Shown here: piece by piece, positions 31,834-40,392 of the stretch
How the letters are laid out: each line of letters begins with the position of its first letter
How positions within the stretch are numbered: the first letter of the stretch is position 1
Assembly: GCF_000337335.1 (NCBI RefSeq)
Contig: NZ_AOJN01000013.1
Span: forward strand, 41,725 to 90,038
Source: Halorubrum distributum JCM 10118
GTDB lineage: Archaea; Halobacteriota; Halobacteria; Halobacteriales; Haloferacaceae
Length of the DNA: 48,314 nucleotides
Direction: 5' to 3'
Made by a program: the position numbers and the translations under genes
The notes under the pieces: generated by a model
The model's database searches: none
The model's input: the letters and a program-made list of their open reading frames with translations, nothing else
Told to the model about the DNA's origin: nothing

Positions 31834-33714
31834 GTGACGCTCCGAGTGAACGGGAGCTGCCGGTTCCGCTTTCCCGTCCCCGACTACGAGGCGGCGTTCC
31901 CGTGGCTGGACTCTCCTCCGAAGTGGCGTCTCGGGAGCTCCGAGGCGGGCTCCGGCGTCGAGGACGGCGTCTGGCACTGTCCGCACGAGGCGTACGGCGA
32001 CCGCGACCGGTGCCTCTTCCACCTCGACCCCGAGGAGCGGCCGCCGACCGACCTCGCGAACGTCTCGGTCCGACTCGTCGAGGCCGTCGAGGCGGCCAAC
32101 GCGGAGAGCGACCCCGTCGTCAGCCGGCGGCGGTGCCAGTTCGTCGGTGCGAAGTTTCCGAGGCTCGACCTCGAACAGCGCCAGATCGGCGGGGGGAGCC
32201 GGGAGACGATCGACTTCAGGCACGCCGAGTTCGGCGCCGTCGTCTGTCGGAAGACCGAGTTCGAGCAGCCGGTCGACTTCTCCGGCGCGACGTTCGATCC
32301 CGGCGCCGCGCCGCCGGCCACCCCCGGGAGCGACGTCCTCGATCCGGCCCTGGAACGCGTCGACTTCGGCATCGACTTCAGCCGCGCGACGTTTTCGGAC
32401 TTCCTCGACCTCAAGAGCGCGCTGTTCCGCCGACCGGCACTGTTCCGCGAGGCGCAGTTCGACAGGTCCGTCAGCGCCGGGCACGCCCGGTTCCTCGGTC
32501 ACGCCTCCTTCCTCGCGGCCGACTTCGACGACCTCGCGATGTTCAACGACGCCCTGTTCCGCCGCGACGCCCGCTTCCAAGCCGCTCGGTTCTTCGATCT
32601 CGCGGACTTCAAGCGCGCGTACTTCGGCGGCCGAGTCAGCTTCGACCGGGTGCTCTGCGAAGGCGACCTCGAGGTCGACGAGGCCGACTTCGTCGAGCCG
32701 CCCCCGAACGGCCCGGTCCGGTCGACCCCGGCGTTCAGGGGGTCGGTGAGCGCGGACATGGCGACGGTGACCGGCCGCCTCTCGTTCGACCGCACCGTCG
32801 TCGGCGGCGACGTTCGGATACGGGACGCGGAGCTGTCGAGGCTCCAGTTCAAGTCGCCGGACACGGGCGGGGCGACCGGCTACGTCGACCTGGCTCGCTC
32901 GACCGTGACCCGGGGGACGCTCGGCCAGCCCGACGGCGGCGGAAAGGCGGTGTACGACCTGTTTCGAACGACGCTGGGCGACGTCAAGTTCACCGGAGAC
33001 CCCGACGAGCTCCTCTTCACGCGGCTCCGGCTCCTCCGGACGCGCTACGACGGGTTCGACTTCACCGACGACGACGCCATCGACCTCTCCCGCGTCGACA
33101 ACTGGATCCACCGGTTCGATGTCGACCCGATGGCGATCCCCTGCTACTGCGGGGACGGGCCCGAACACGCGGGCCGCTACATCGTCGACGACGCGGTGTG
33201 CCCGCGCCACGACCGGGAGGCCGACCACTCCGCGCTCCAGGCGACGTACGCCTACGCCAAAAACGGCGCTGACGCGGCCGGTGACAACGTCACCGCGGGG
33301 GCGTTGTTCTACCGCGAGATGCGGTTCCACCGGGCGGAGTACCTTGACAACGCGCTGTACGGTGACTCCGAGGCCGGGGTCCTCGGACGACTCAGAGACG
33401 GCTCCCGGTGGGCCCGGTCGTGGCTGCTCGCGGCCTCGACGGGCTACGGTGAACTGCCGTACCGGGTGGTGGTCACGTCGCTGGCCCTCATCTGCGGCTT
33501 CGGGTACCTCTACTGGAACCGGTCCGGCCTCGCCGGGGAACTGGGCCCGCTCGAAGCGCTGACCTTCTCGTTCCAGTCGTTCATCTCGTTCGTCCTCGGA
33601 CCGCCGGGAACGACGACCCTGACACAGGAGATCACCTCGGCCGTGGAGGGGTTCATCGGGGCGTTCCTGATCGCGCTGTTCGTGTTCACGTTCACGCGCC
33701 GGATCCACCGGTGA
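31834..33714 (+). CDS. Pentapeptide-repeat protein fused to a two-TM pore-like domain
   Basis: 626 aa from GTG. Cys49/His51/Cys60/His63 form a zinc-like cluster near the N-terminus. Pentapeptide-type A(D/N)LXX/FXXAXF strands run from about 125 to 340. A second cluster, Cys437, Cys439, Cys456 and His459, follows. The C-terminal 85 residues have TM1 (543-561), a re-entrant-looking helix (574-588) and TM2 (602-620), the two-TM ion-channel plan. The usual TxGxG selectivity filter is missing: the segment reads SFISFVLGPPGTTT. TATA-like GTTTTATTATC (31800-31810) lies about 26 nt before the GTG. Confidence 0.85.
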   Translation: MTLRVNGSCRFRFPVPDYEAAFPWLDSPPKWRLGSSEAGSGVEDGVWHCPHEAYGDRDRCLFHLDPEERPPTDLANVSVRLVEAVEAANAESDPVVSRRRCQFVGAKFPRLDLEQRQIGGGSRETIDFRHAEFGAVVCRKTEFEQPVDFSGATFDPGAAPPATPGSDVLDPALERVDFGIDFSRATFSDFLDLKSALFRRPALFREAQFDRSVSAGHARFLGHASFLAADFDDLAMFNDALFRRDARFQAARFFDLADFKRAYFGGRVSFDRVLCEGDLEVDEADFVEPPPNGPVRSTPAFRGSVSADMATVTGRLSFDRTVVGGDVRIRDAELSRLQFKSPDTGGATGYVDLARSTVTRGTLGQPDGGGKAVYDLFRTTLGDVKFTGDPDELLFTRLRLLRTRYDGFDFTDDDAIDLSRVDNWIHRFDVDPMAIPCYCGDGPEHAGRYIVDDAVCPRHDREADHSALQATYAYAKNGADAAGDNVTAGALFYREMRFHRAEYLDNALYGDSEAGVLGRLRDGSRWARSWLLAASTGYGELPYRVVVTSLALICGFGYLYWNRSGLAGELGPLEALTFSFQSFISFVLGPPGTTTLTQEITSAVEGFIGAFLIALFVFTFTRRIHR

Positions 33715-33773
33715 AACCGCCGATTCGGGCGTGACCACCACAAAAAAGAGCCTGGCTTTCGTACGCGCTTCCA

Positions 33774-36167
33774 ATGGTGACCCACCTCGTCTCTGCCGTC
33801 GACTCCTACTCTCTCTCCGACGCCGCGGTCGAACTCCAGTGCCGGCTCGAGACGTCCGGCGCTGCGACGACCGACGACGACCGAACCGTCCCGGTTCGGA
33901 TCCGGTTTTACGCGCCGGACGTGTTCCGGTTCGAGATGCTGTCGACACCGGAGAACCCGACCGCCGGCTCCCCGATCTCGTACGATATCGACGCCGTCCG
34001 GCGCCCAGTCTCACTTTCGGCGACCGAGAGCGACGGGACGCTCCGCGTCGAAACGACGGCGCTGTCGCTGCGCATCGGTCTGGAGGAGTGGGCCTTCGAG
34101 GTCCGCGCGGACGGCGATCGGCTCCTCCGCGAGCGCCGCGACGACCGCACCGCCAAGGGCGAACGGCGGACGCAGCCGCTGCGGTTCGTCGAGGAGGAGG
34201 TCAACCGCTGGCCGCTCAGGGTGACCGAGACGGGAACGGCGTTCGGGCTGGGCCCGGATGAGCGCGTCTTCGGTCTGGGCGAGAAGTTCACTGACCTCGA
34301 CAAGCGCGGACGGGTGATCGAGTCGTGGGTGACCCAGCCCAACGGCACCGAGACCGAGTTCGCACACAAGAACGTCCCGCTGTACCTCTCGACGCGCGGA
34401 TACGGGCTGTTGGCCGACACCGCCCGCAAGACGACCTTCGACTTCGGGGCGTCCTCGTCCGGGACCATCGATCTCCGGGTGGAAGGCGACGCCCTGCGGT
34501 TCTTCTTTTTCACGGGCGACCGGCTGAAAGAGCTGCTCCGGCGGTACACCGCGCTCACCGGACGGCCGCACCGCCCCGAGCGGTGGACGTTCGGCGTGTG
34601 GATGTCGCGGCTCAGCTACCAGTCCCGAGACGAACTGGAGTCGGTGGCCGAGACCCTTCGGGAGCGGGAGATCCCCTGCGACGTGCTCCACGTGGACCCG
34701 TACTGGATGGACATCGAGACCATCTGTGACCTCGCGTGGGACGAGGACGCCTTCCCGGACCCCGAGGCGATGATCGAGTCGCTCGCGGACCGCGGGTTCA
34801 AGCTCTCCCTCTGGGAGTACCCCTACGTCCGGGTCGACTCCCCGCTGTTCGAGGAGTTCGCCGACCGCGGGTACCTCGTCGAGGACGGGACCGGAAGCCC
34901 GTACGTTCTCTCGAGGCTCAGCGTCGACGACCGGGGCGGAATCGTCGACTTCACCGACCCCGGCGCCCGGGAGTGGTGGGCGGAGCGGCACCGGGAACTG
35001 GCCGAGTCGGGCGTCGACGTCTTCAAGCTCGACTTCGGGGAGTACCTCCCGCGAGACGCCGTGTTGAGCAACGGCAAAACCGGCGCGGCGATGCGGAACC
35101 GCTACCCGCGGCTGTACTACGAAACGGTTCAGGACGCGCTCCGCGCGGCCGGGCGAGAACGGCCGACGCTGTGGGTCCGCTCCGGCTGGATCGGCGACCA
35201 GGTGTTCCCGATCCACTGGGGCGGCGACCCCGACACGACCTTCGAGGCGATGGCGGCGAACCTCCGAGGCGGACTCAGCCTCGGGCTCTCGGGATACCCC
35301 TTCTGGGCCACCGACATCGGGGGGTTCCGCGGCGAACCGACGCCGGAGCTGTACGTCCGCTGGGCCCAGTGGGGGCTGCTGGGAACCAGCCACGCTCGGT
35401 TCCACGGGACGACGCCCCGGGAACCGTGGCACTTCGGCGAGGACGCGGAGGCGATCGTCCGCGACTACGCGAAGGAGCGCTACCGGCTCCTCCCGTACTT
35501 ATACACGTACGCCGAACGGGCCGCCAGGACGGGGCTTCCGGTGATGCGGCCGCTGGTGCTCGAGTTCGAGGACGACCCGGCGGCGAGGGCCATCGACACG
35601 CAGTACCTCCTCGGGGAGGAGCTTCTGATCGCGCCGATACTGCGCCCGGGCGGCCGACGCGAGGTGTACCTCCCCGAGGGGGAGTGGGTCGACTACTGGT
35701 CGGGCGCGCGGTACGACGGCGGCCGGTCGCTCGACGTCGACGTCCCCCTCGACACGATGCCGGCGTACGTCCGCGCGGGGAGCATCGTTCCGTACCGGAC
35801 GTGGACGCAGCACCTCGACGGCGACCGCGGACCGATCCACCTCCGTGTCGAGTTCGGTTCCAGCGGCGAGACGGCCGCCCCCCGTGAGGCGACGTTCGAG
35901 CACTTCGACGCCGGCGCCGACGAACTCGTCTCCGTCACGGCGGTCCACGCGACCGCGTCGGACTCGGTGACGCTCGACGTTCCGCCGGACGTCGCGTCCG
36001 CCCGCCTGCGGCGCTTCGACGACCCGCCGGCGGCGCTCGCGGTGAACGACGACTCCTACGAGCGGGTCGCCGACGACCCCGGTCCCGGGGAGTGGACGCA
36101 CGACGCCGCCGACGGCGCCGTCCAGGTCACCGTCGCGGCGACGGACGGCGAGAACCCCCTGACGTGA
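33774..36167 (+). CDS. GH31 alpha-xylosidase (or alpha-glucosidase)
   Basis: 797 aa. The nucleophile is Asp420 in VDVFKLDFGEYLP and the acid/base Asp485 in PIHWGGDPDTTFEAM; the K-x-DFGE form and HWGGD followed by LRGGLSLGLSGYPFWATDIGGF resemble YicI/XylS-type alpha-xylosidases more than alpha-glucosidases. No signal peptide, so it should cleave imported oligosaccharides inside the cell. The downstream gene encodes a Gfo6-type xylose dehydrogenase, which supports a xylose product. An AT-rich box (AAAAAAG, 33742-33748) is about 26 nt before the ATG. Confidence 0.9.
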   Translation: MVTHLVSAVDSYSLSDAAVELQCRLETSGAATTDDDRTVPVRIRFYAPDVFRFEMLSTPENPTAGSPISYDIDAVRRPVSLSATESDGTLRVETTALSLRIGLEEWAFEVRADGDRLLRERRDDRTAKGERRTQPLRFVEEEVNRWPLRVTETGTAFGLGPDERVFGLGEKFTDLDKRGRVIESWVTQPNGTETEFAHKNVPLYLSTRGYGLLADTARKTTFDFGASSSGTIDLRVEGDALRFFFFTGDRLKELLRRYTALTGRPHRPERWTFGVWMSRLSYQSRDELESVAETLREREIPCDVLHVDPYWMDIETICDLAWDEDAFPDPEAMIESLADRGFKLSLWEYPYVRVDSPLFEEFADRGYLVEDGTGSPYVLSRLSVDDRGGIVDFTDPGAREWWAERHRELAESGVDVFKLDFGEYLPRDAVLSNGKTGAAMRNRYPRLYYETVQDALRAAGRERPTLWVRSGWIGDQVFPIHWGGDPDTTFEAMAANLRGGLSLGLSGYPFWATDIGGFRGEPTPELYVRWAQWGLLGTSHARFHGTTPREPWHFGEDAEAIVRDYAKERYRLLPYLYTYAERAARTGLPVMRPLVLEFEDDPAARAIDTQYLLGEELLIAPILRPGGRREVYLPEGEWVDYWSGARYDGGRSLDVDVPLDTMPAYVRAGSIVPYRTWTQHLDGDRGPIHLRVEFGSSGETAAPREATFEHFDAGADELVSVTAVHATASDSVTLDVPPDVASARLRRFDDPPAALAVNDDSYERVADDPGPGEWTHDAADGAVQVTVAATDGENPLT

Positions 36168-36240
36168 CGCCCGCGGCCGCGGAGCGTTCCCGCGCCCCCG
36201 TCGCCGTGGTTATTTGACCCCGCCGTTCGGAGGTCCCGAC

Positions 36241-37338
36241 ATGGACGCCGCCTTCGCGGAGTACCTCGACGAGTTCACGCGCCGGGACTGGGAGACGCTC
36301 GCCCCCGACGCCGTCACCGACCCCGTCCGGGTCGCGGTCGTCGGCCTCGGCTGGTTCGCCCGGGAGTGGGCGCTGCCCGGCATCGCTCGGTCGGCGTACA
36401 CCGAGGCGACCGTCGTCACCGACGTCGACGCCGCCGCGGTCGAGTCGGTCGCGGCCGAGCGCGACCTGACCGGCGTGACGCCCGACGAGTTCCGGTCGGG
36501 CGCCGTCGCCGACGAGTACGACGCGGTCTACGTCGCCACGCCCAACGCGACCCACCTGGAGTACGTCGAGGCCGCCGCCGGACAGGGGAAGGCGGTCCTC
36601 TGCGAGAAGCCGCTGGAGGTCACGCCGGAGCGCGCCCGCCGGCTCGTGAGCGCGTGCCGCGACGCCGACGTGCCGCTGATGGTCGGCTATCGGATGCAGA
36701 CCGACCCCGCGGTCCGGCGGCTCCGCGACCTCCTCGACGCGGGCGTCGCGGGCGAGGTGACCCACGTCCACGCGACGATGTCGCAGACGATGCTCGGCGA
36801 GCTCGGGAGCGACACGGACCAGTGGCGGCTCGACCCGGAGCTGTCCGGCGGCTGCGCGGTCATGGATCTGGGCGTCTACCCGCTCAACACGACGCGGTTC
36901 GCGCTCGGCGCGGACCCGGTCCGCGTCTCCGGGCGGACGCGCTCGGAGCACGAGGCGTTCGCCGACGTCGACGAGCACGCGTCGTTCCGGCTGGATTTCC
37001 CCGGCGACGTGGACGCGCTGTGTACGGTGAGCCAGAACGCCCAGCACGCGAGCCGACTGGAGGTCACCGGCACGGACGCCCGGCTGATTCTCGATCCCGC
37101 GTTCTACGAGCGCGAGGACCGCGGGTTCGCCGTCGTCCGCGACGGCACGCGCGTCGACGTCGACTTCGAGCAGGTCCACCAGATCGAAGAGGAGTTCGCC
37201 TACTTCGGCCACCAGCTGCTGGCGGGCGAGCCGTTCCACCCCGACGGCGAGCACGCGCTCACGGACATGGACGCGCTCGCCGGCGTCTACGAGTCCGCCG
37301 AGACCGGGGAGCCGGTCGACCTCGGCGACGCGAAGTAA
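36241..37338 (+). CDS. gfo6: Gfo/Idh/MocA oxidoreductase, D-xylose 1-dehydrogenase type
   Basis: 365 aa. The Rossmann start VRVAVVGLGWFAREWALPGIA, EKP at 122-124 in the catalytic CEKPLEVT, and DPELSGGCAVMDLGVYPLNTTRF match haloarchaeal Gfo6 proteins, in which the D-xylose dehydrogenases of Haloarcula and Haloferax fall. The product is xylonolactone with NADP+. Members also exist in species without pentose catabolism, so the substrate is inferred. TATA-like GGTTATTTG (36208-36216) about 26 nt before the ATG shows its own promoter after the GH31 gene. Confidence 0.82.
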   Translation: MDAAFAEYLDEFTRRDWETLAPDAVTDPVRVAVVGLGWFAREWALPGIARSAYTEATVVTDVDAAAVESVAAERDLTGVTPDEFRSGAVADEYDAVYVATPNATHLEYVEAAAGQGKAVLCEKPLEVTPERARRLVSACRDADVPLMVGYRMQTDPAVRRLRDLLDAGVAGEVTHVHATMSQTMLGELGSDTDQWRLDPELSGGCAVMDLGVYPLNTTRFALGADPVRVSGRTRSEHEAFADVDEHASFRLDFPGDVDALCTVSQNAQHASRLEVTGTDARLILDPAFYEREDRGFAVVRDGTRVDVDFEQVHQIEEEFAYFGHQLLAGEPFHPDGEHALTDMDALAGVYESAETGEPVDLGDAK

Positions 37339-37349
37339 CTCCGGGTTCG

Positions 37350-38192
37350 CTACTGCTCGATCCCGTACACGTCGCTCGTCCAGTCGCGCGCCGGGGTGTC
37401 GTACACCGGCGCGTCGCGGTCGCGCTCGTCGAGCCGTCGCCGATCGGCCTCGTCGAGCTCCCAGTCGAGGTCGGCGTTGGCCCGGACGTGCTCCGGGGTC
37501 GACGAGCGCGGTAGCGGGACGACGCCGCTGTCTATCGCCCACCGGACGACGACCTGCGCCGGATGCTTGTCGTACTTCTCTGCCAGATCCGCGACGACCT
37601 CGTCGCCGAACACGTCGGTCCGCGCGAGCGGCGCCGCCGCCTCGACCACCGTATCCGTCTCGCGGCAGTAGTCGACGAGGTCGGGCCGCTGGAACCAGGG
37701 GTGGAACTCGATCTGGTTGACCGCGATGGGGACGTCGGAAATGTGATGCGCGCAGCTCAGCTGGTACGCGCTGAAGTTCGAGACGCCGACGTCGCGGACG
37801 AGCCCGCGCTCGCGAAGCTCCGCCATCGCCCGGAGCGTCTCCCGCAGCGAGATGGCGGGGTTCGGCCAGTGGATGAGGTATAAGTCGAGGTAGTCGGTGC
37901 CGAGCCGGTCGAGCGACGCCTCGCAGGACTCGATCACCGACTCGTAGTTGAGGTTCTTCGCGAGCACCTTCGAGGTGAGGAACACGTCGTCGCGGTCGAC
38001 GCCGCTCGCCGCGAGGGCGTCGCCGACGGCCGCCTCGTTCATGTACCCCTCCGCGGTGTCGATGTGCGCGTAGCCCGCGTCGAGCGCCGCGCGCACGCTG
38101 TCGGCAGTCTCGCCGTCGCTGAGGTCGTACGTGCCGAGTCCGAGCGCCGGCAGCTCCGCGCCGCTCGGCAGCGTCTTCGTTGGTACGGTCAC
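37350..38192 (-). CDS. Aldo/keto reductase
   Basis: 280 aa from GTG. The catalytic tetrad Asp45, Tyr50, Lys75 and His108 is complete (HIDTAEGY, LTSKV, LIHWP). The C-terminal IDSGVVPLPRSSTPEHVRAN is the coenzyme-binding loop of the AKR family. An NADPH-dependent reductase of aldehydes or sugars; the substrate is not fixed. The GTG at 38192 gives VTVPTKTLPSGAELPALGLGTY, as usual for the family; an 18-codon upstream extension is not. Convergent with the Gfo6 gene with only 11 bp between the stops. Confidence 0.9.
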   Translation of the reverse strand: MTVPTKTLPSGAELPALGLGTYDLSDGETADSVRAALDAGYAHIDTAEGYMNEAAVGDALAASGVDRDDVFLTSKVLAKNLNYESVIESCEASLDRLGTDYLDLYLIHWPNPAISLRETLRAMAELRERGLVRDVGVSNFSAYQLSCAHHISDVPIAVNQIEFHPWFQRPDLVDYCRETDTVVEAAAPLARTDVFGDEVVADLAEKYDKHPAQVVVRWAIDSGVVPLPRSSTPEHVRANADLDWELDEADRRRLDERDRDAPVYDTPARDWTSDVYGIEQ

Positions 38193-38300
38193 GCGAACGC
38201 CTTCGACGGATCGCCGATTGAAACTACCGGTCGGGGAACCCGCCACGGTCGCGGTTCTCGGGGGCCGCGTAGAGGTATTTAAACTGTAGGCGCAGTTCCT

Positions 38301-38610
38301 CGACCGCTTATAAACGGTCGGCGGTGGCGCGTGCCTGCGAGCGGCCGAACGGCCGCGAGCAGCACCGCGCGAGGGAGTCGGTCGCCGAGCGAAGCGACGG
38401 CGACCGACGAGGCTGGGGAGGCGTGAGGCACGGGGCGGTGCTGTGCGGCGTGGGACTCAAAGGGGCAGCCGCGAGGGCGAAGCACGGCGCAGCAAGTACC
38501 GCAGCGAGGGAGCGTAGCGACCGAGTGAGGAACGCAGCAAGCCGCGCGAGTCCTCGCGGCTGGGGCTTTGGAGGTGTTCGTCGTAGACACCGAGTCAACT
38601 ATTTATAAGA
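38301..38610 (-). repeat. Structured repeat copy C, putative non-coding RNA
   Basis: About 310 bp, minus strand. TTATAAAT read from 38608, GAACACC from 38579 (29 nt apart). The basal helix is 38552-38562 with 38466-38476 (11 bp). GGCTGCCCCTTTGAG follows. The central hairpin pairs 38377-38386 with 38399-38408 (10 bp, loop with CGCTTCGC). The 3' hairpin is GTGC/GCAC, TGC/GCA, and GCGGCC/GGCCGC with loop GTTC. It ends in CGACCG-CTTATAAA-CGGTCG (38301-38320), 6-bp palindromic arms around a TATA core. Between the aldo/keto reductase start and tRNA-Gly; no coding frame fits. Confidence 0.78.
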
Positions 38611-38765
38611 GAACAGCAGGGATTCGGAGCCGTTCGCCGCCGCCCCGTTGTCCGTTTATAAATAACTGTTAGCGTTCAAATCCCTCTCGGAGATTTCTCT
38701 CACTACGTTCGAGAGTTCGCTGAACGAAGTGAAGCGAACGCTAACTGTCGAAGTCAGTTAGAAAA
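38611..38765. other. Intergenic stretch: TATA-like box, inverted repeat, tRNA T-arm-like sequence
   Basis: TTTATAAATA at 38653-38663, then GTTAGCGTTC (38668-38677) and its inverse GAACGCTAAC (38736-38745), and TAACTG/CAGTTA outside. GTTCAAATC (38674-38682) looks like a tRNA T-loop but the flanking bases do not pair. No gene seen. Confidence 0.55.
38762..38765 (-). terminator. T-run after tRNA-Gly
   Basis: TTTT directly following the discriminator base of the tRNA on the minus strand; archaeal terminator type. Confidence 0.5.
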
Positions 38766-38836
38766 TGCACCGGCCGAGATTTGAACTCGGGTTGCAACCA
38801 TGGCAAGGTTGCGTGATACCACTACACTACCGGTGC
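38766..38836 (-). tRNA. tRNA-Gly(GCC)
   Basis: 71 nt with a complete cloverleaf. Acceptor GCACCGG/CCGGTGC plus discriminator A; anticodon stem CAACC/GGTTG with loop TTGCCAT and anticodon GCC; T-arm with GTTCAAATC. No intron and no encoded CCA. It decodes GGC/GGU glycine. A minus-strand TATA-like CTTATA (38871-38876) lies about 35-40 nt upstream. Confidence 0.97.
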
Positions 38837-38868
38837 GTGCTTCGCATTCGATCGTAGCCCGGGTCGGA

Positions 38869-38877
38869 GATATAAGG
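38869..38877 (-). promoter_or_regulatory. TATA-like box of tRNA-Gly
   Basis: Minus-strand CCTTATATC, 33-41 nt upstream of the tRNA 5' end, leaving room for a short 5' leader removed by RNase P. Confidence 0.6.
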
Positions 38878-38943
38878 GTTCCGAACGACGGTCGGCGGAA
38901 GGGTCATCGGTGCCGCGTCCGCACGTAGACACGAACCCGAACG

Positions 38944-40227
38944 ATGACCGACATCCCCGACCGCATCGACAGACGCACCGCCATCCGCGCGGCCGGCGGT
39001 TTCGTCGGAGCGACCGCCCTCCCGACGCTTTCCGGCTGTCTCGGCGGGAACGGCGGTGACGGGAGCGACGACCCTGACGAGGACCCGCCGCCGGACGACG
39101 GCGCGGACGTCGACTACGACGTCGAGACCGTCGCCGAGGGGTTCGAGAACCCGTGGGGGCTCGCCTTCCTGCCCGACGACGGCCGCCTGCTCGTCACCGA
39201 ACGGCCCGGCCGACTCTCGCTCCTCGACCCCGCGGACGGGACCGTCGAGGCGGTCGCGGGCGCGCCCGAGGTGTTCGCCGAGGGCCAGGGCGGCCTGCTC
39301 GACGTCGCGGTCCACCCCGACTACCCCGACGACCCGCGCGTCTACCTCACGTACTCGGCGAGCGCCGCCGACAGCCCGGCCGGCGACGGAGCCAGCGGCG
39401 CGACGACCCACGTCGGCGCCGGGCGGCTCGCGCTCGACGGCGACGGCGGGACGCCGGCGCTCGACGGCTTCGAGGCGCTGTTCGTCGCCGAGCCGTTCCG
39501 CGACACGAACCTCCACTTCGGGTCTCGGGCGACGTTCGGGCCGGACGGCGCGCTGTTCGTCACGGTCGGGGACCGGCGCGACACCGACTTCGGCCCCGAC
39601 CACGTCTCGCAGGACCGCTCGAACGACCTGGGCGCGACGCTGCGGCTCACGCCCGACGGCGACGCGCACCCTGACAACCCCTTCGTCGACGACCCGGACG
39701 CGGCCGACGCGATCTACAGCTACGGCCACCGCAATCCGCAGGCGATGGCGGTGCGACGCGAGACGAACGCGCTCTGGCAGTGCGAGCACGGCGAGGAGGA
39801 CGGCGACGAGATCAACGCCATCGAGCGCGCGGGCAACTACGGGTGGCCGATCGCGAGCGAGGCGTGCCGCTACGGGACCGACGACCCCGTGGCGCCGGGC
39901 CACGACGAGCGCGACGACGTGATCGCGCCGGTCCACTACTGGCCCTGCGGCTCCGGGGGCTTCCCGCCGAGCGGGGCGGTCTTCTACGACGGCGACGCGT
40001 TCCCGAAGTGGCGGGGAGACCTCTTCGCGGGCACGCTCGCGGCGCGGTACCTCGGGCGGTTCACGGTCGACGGCGACGGCCGCGACGCGACCGTGACCGA
40101 GCGCGATCCGCTGCTCGACGACCGGGAGTGGCGTATGCGCGCGGTCGCGGTCGAACCAAGCAGCGGCCACATCTACGTCGCGGTTGACGCTGGTGACGCC
40201 CCCGTGGCGCGGATCGTTCCGGCCTGA
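38944..40227 (+). CDS. Lipoprotein PQQ-dependent sugar (aldose) dehydrogenase
   Basis: 427 aa. Arg10-Arg11 and the hydrophobic stretch to LSGC (Cys32) form a Tat lipoprotein signal, so it faces outside. A Gly/Asp-rich spacer leads to a six-bladed beta propeller of the soluble glucose/aldose dehydrogenase type, seen as NPWGLAFLPDDGRLLVTERPG, EGQGGLLDVAVHPDY, YSYGHRNPQAMA and ERAGNYGWP. It would oxidise extracellular aldoses with PQQ. It sits beside tRNA-Gly and ~1.6 kb from the Gfo6 and GH31 genes, which suggests sugar metabolism without proving a link. Confidence 0.88.
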   Translation: MTDIPDRIDRRTAIRAAGGFVGATALPTLSGCLGGNGGDGSDDPDEDPPPDDGADVDYDVETVAEGFENPWGLAFLPDDGRLLVTERPGRLSLLDPADGTVEAVAGAPEVFAEGQGGLLDVAVHPDYPDDPRVYLTYSASAADSPAGDGASGATTHVGAGRLALDGDGGTPALDGFEALFVAEPFRDTNLHFGSRATFGPDGALFVTVGDRRDTDFGPDHVSQDRSNDLGATLRLTPDGDAHPDNPFVDDPDAADAIYSYGHRNPQAMAVRRETNALWQCEHGEEDGDEINAIERAGNYGWPIASEACRYGTDDPVAPGHDERDDVIAPVHYWPCGSGGFPPSGAVFYDGDAFPKWRGDLFAGTLAARYLGRFTVDGDGRDATVTERDPLLDDREWRMRAVAVEPSSGHIYVAVDAGDAPVARIVPA

Positions 40228-40392
40228 GCCGAACGGTCGCGCTCGGGTCGGACCCCCGGTCCGTGTGACGGACTCTCTCGATTCACAGTCGAAATCTCCC
40301 GCCAGACCCCGTGTGAACGCGCCACAGCCGGGAATCAGGACCGCTATCCTTTTACGGTGGCGTCCGGAATCGAGGGTTACAGTCTCGCCACG

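Noticed and set aside
38324..38608. Open frames across repeat copy C on both strands
   Set aside because: They follow the repeat's hairpins and conserved blocks and have no protein family features.
38674..38683. Second tRNA gene next to tRNA-Gly
   Set aside because: Only the GTTCAAATC loop matches; the T-stem, anticodon arm and acceptor do not form.
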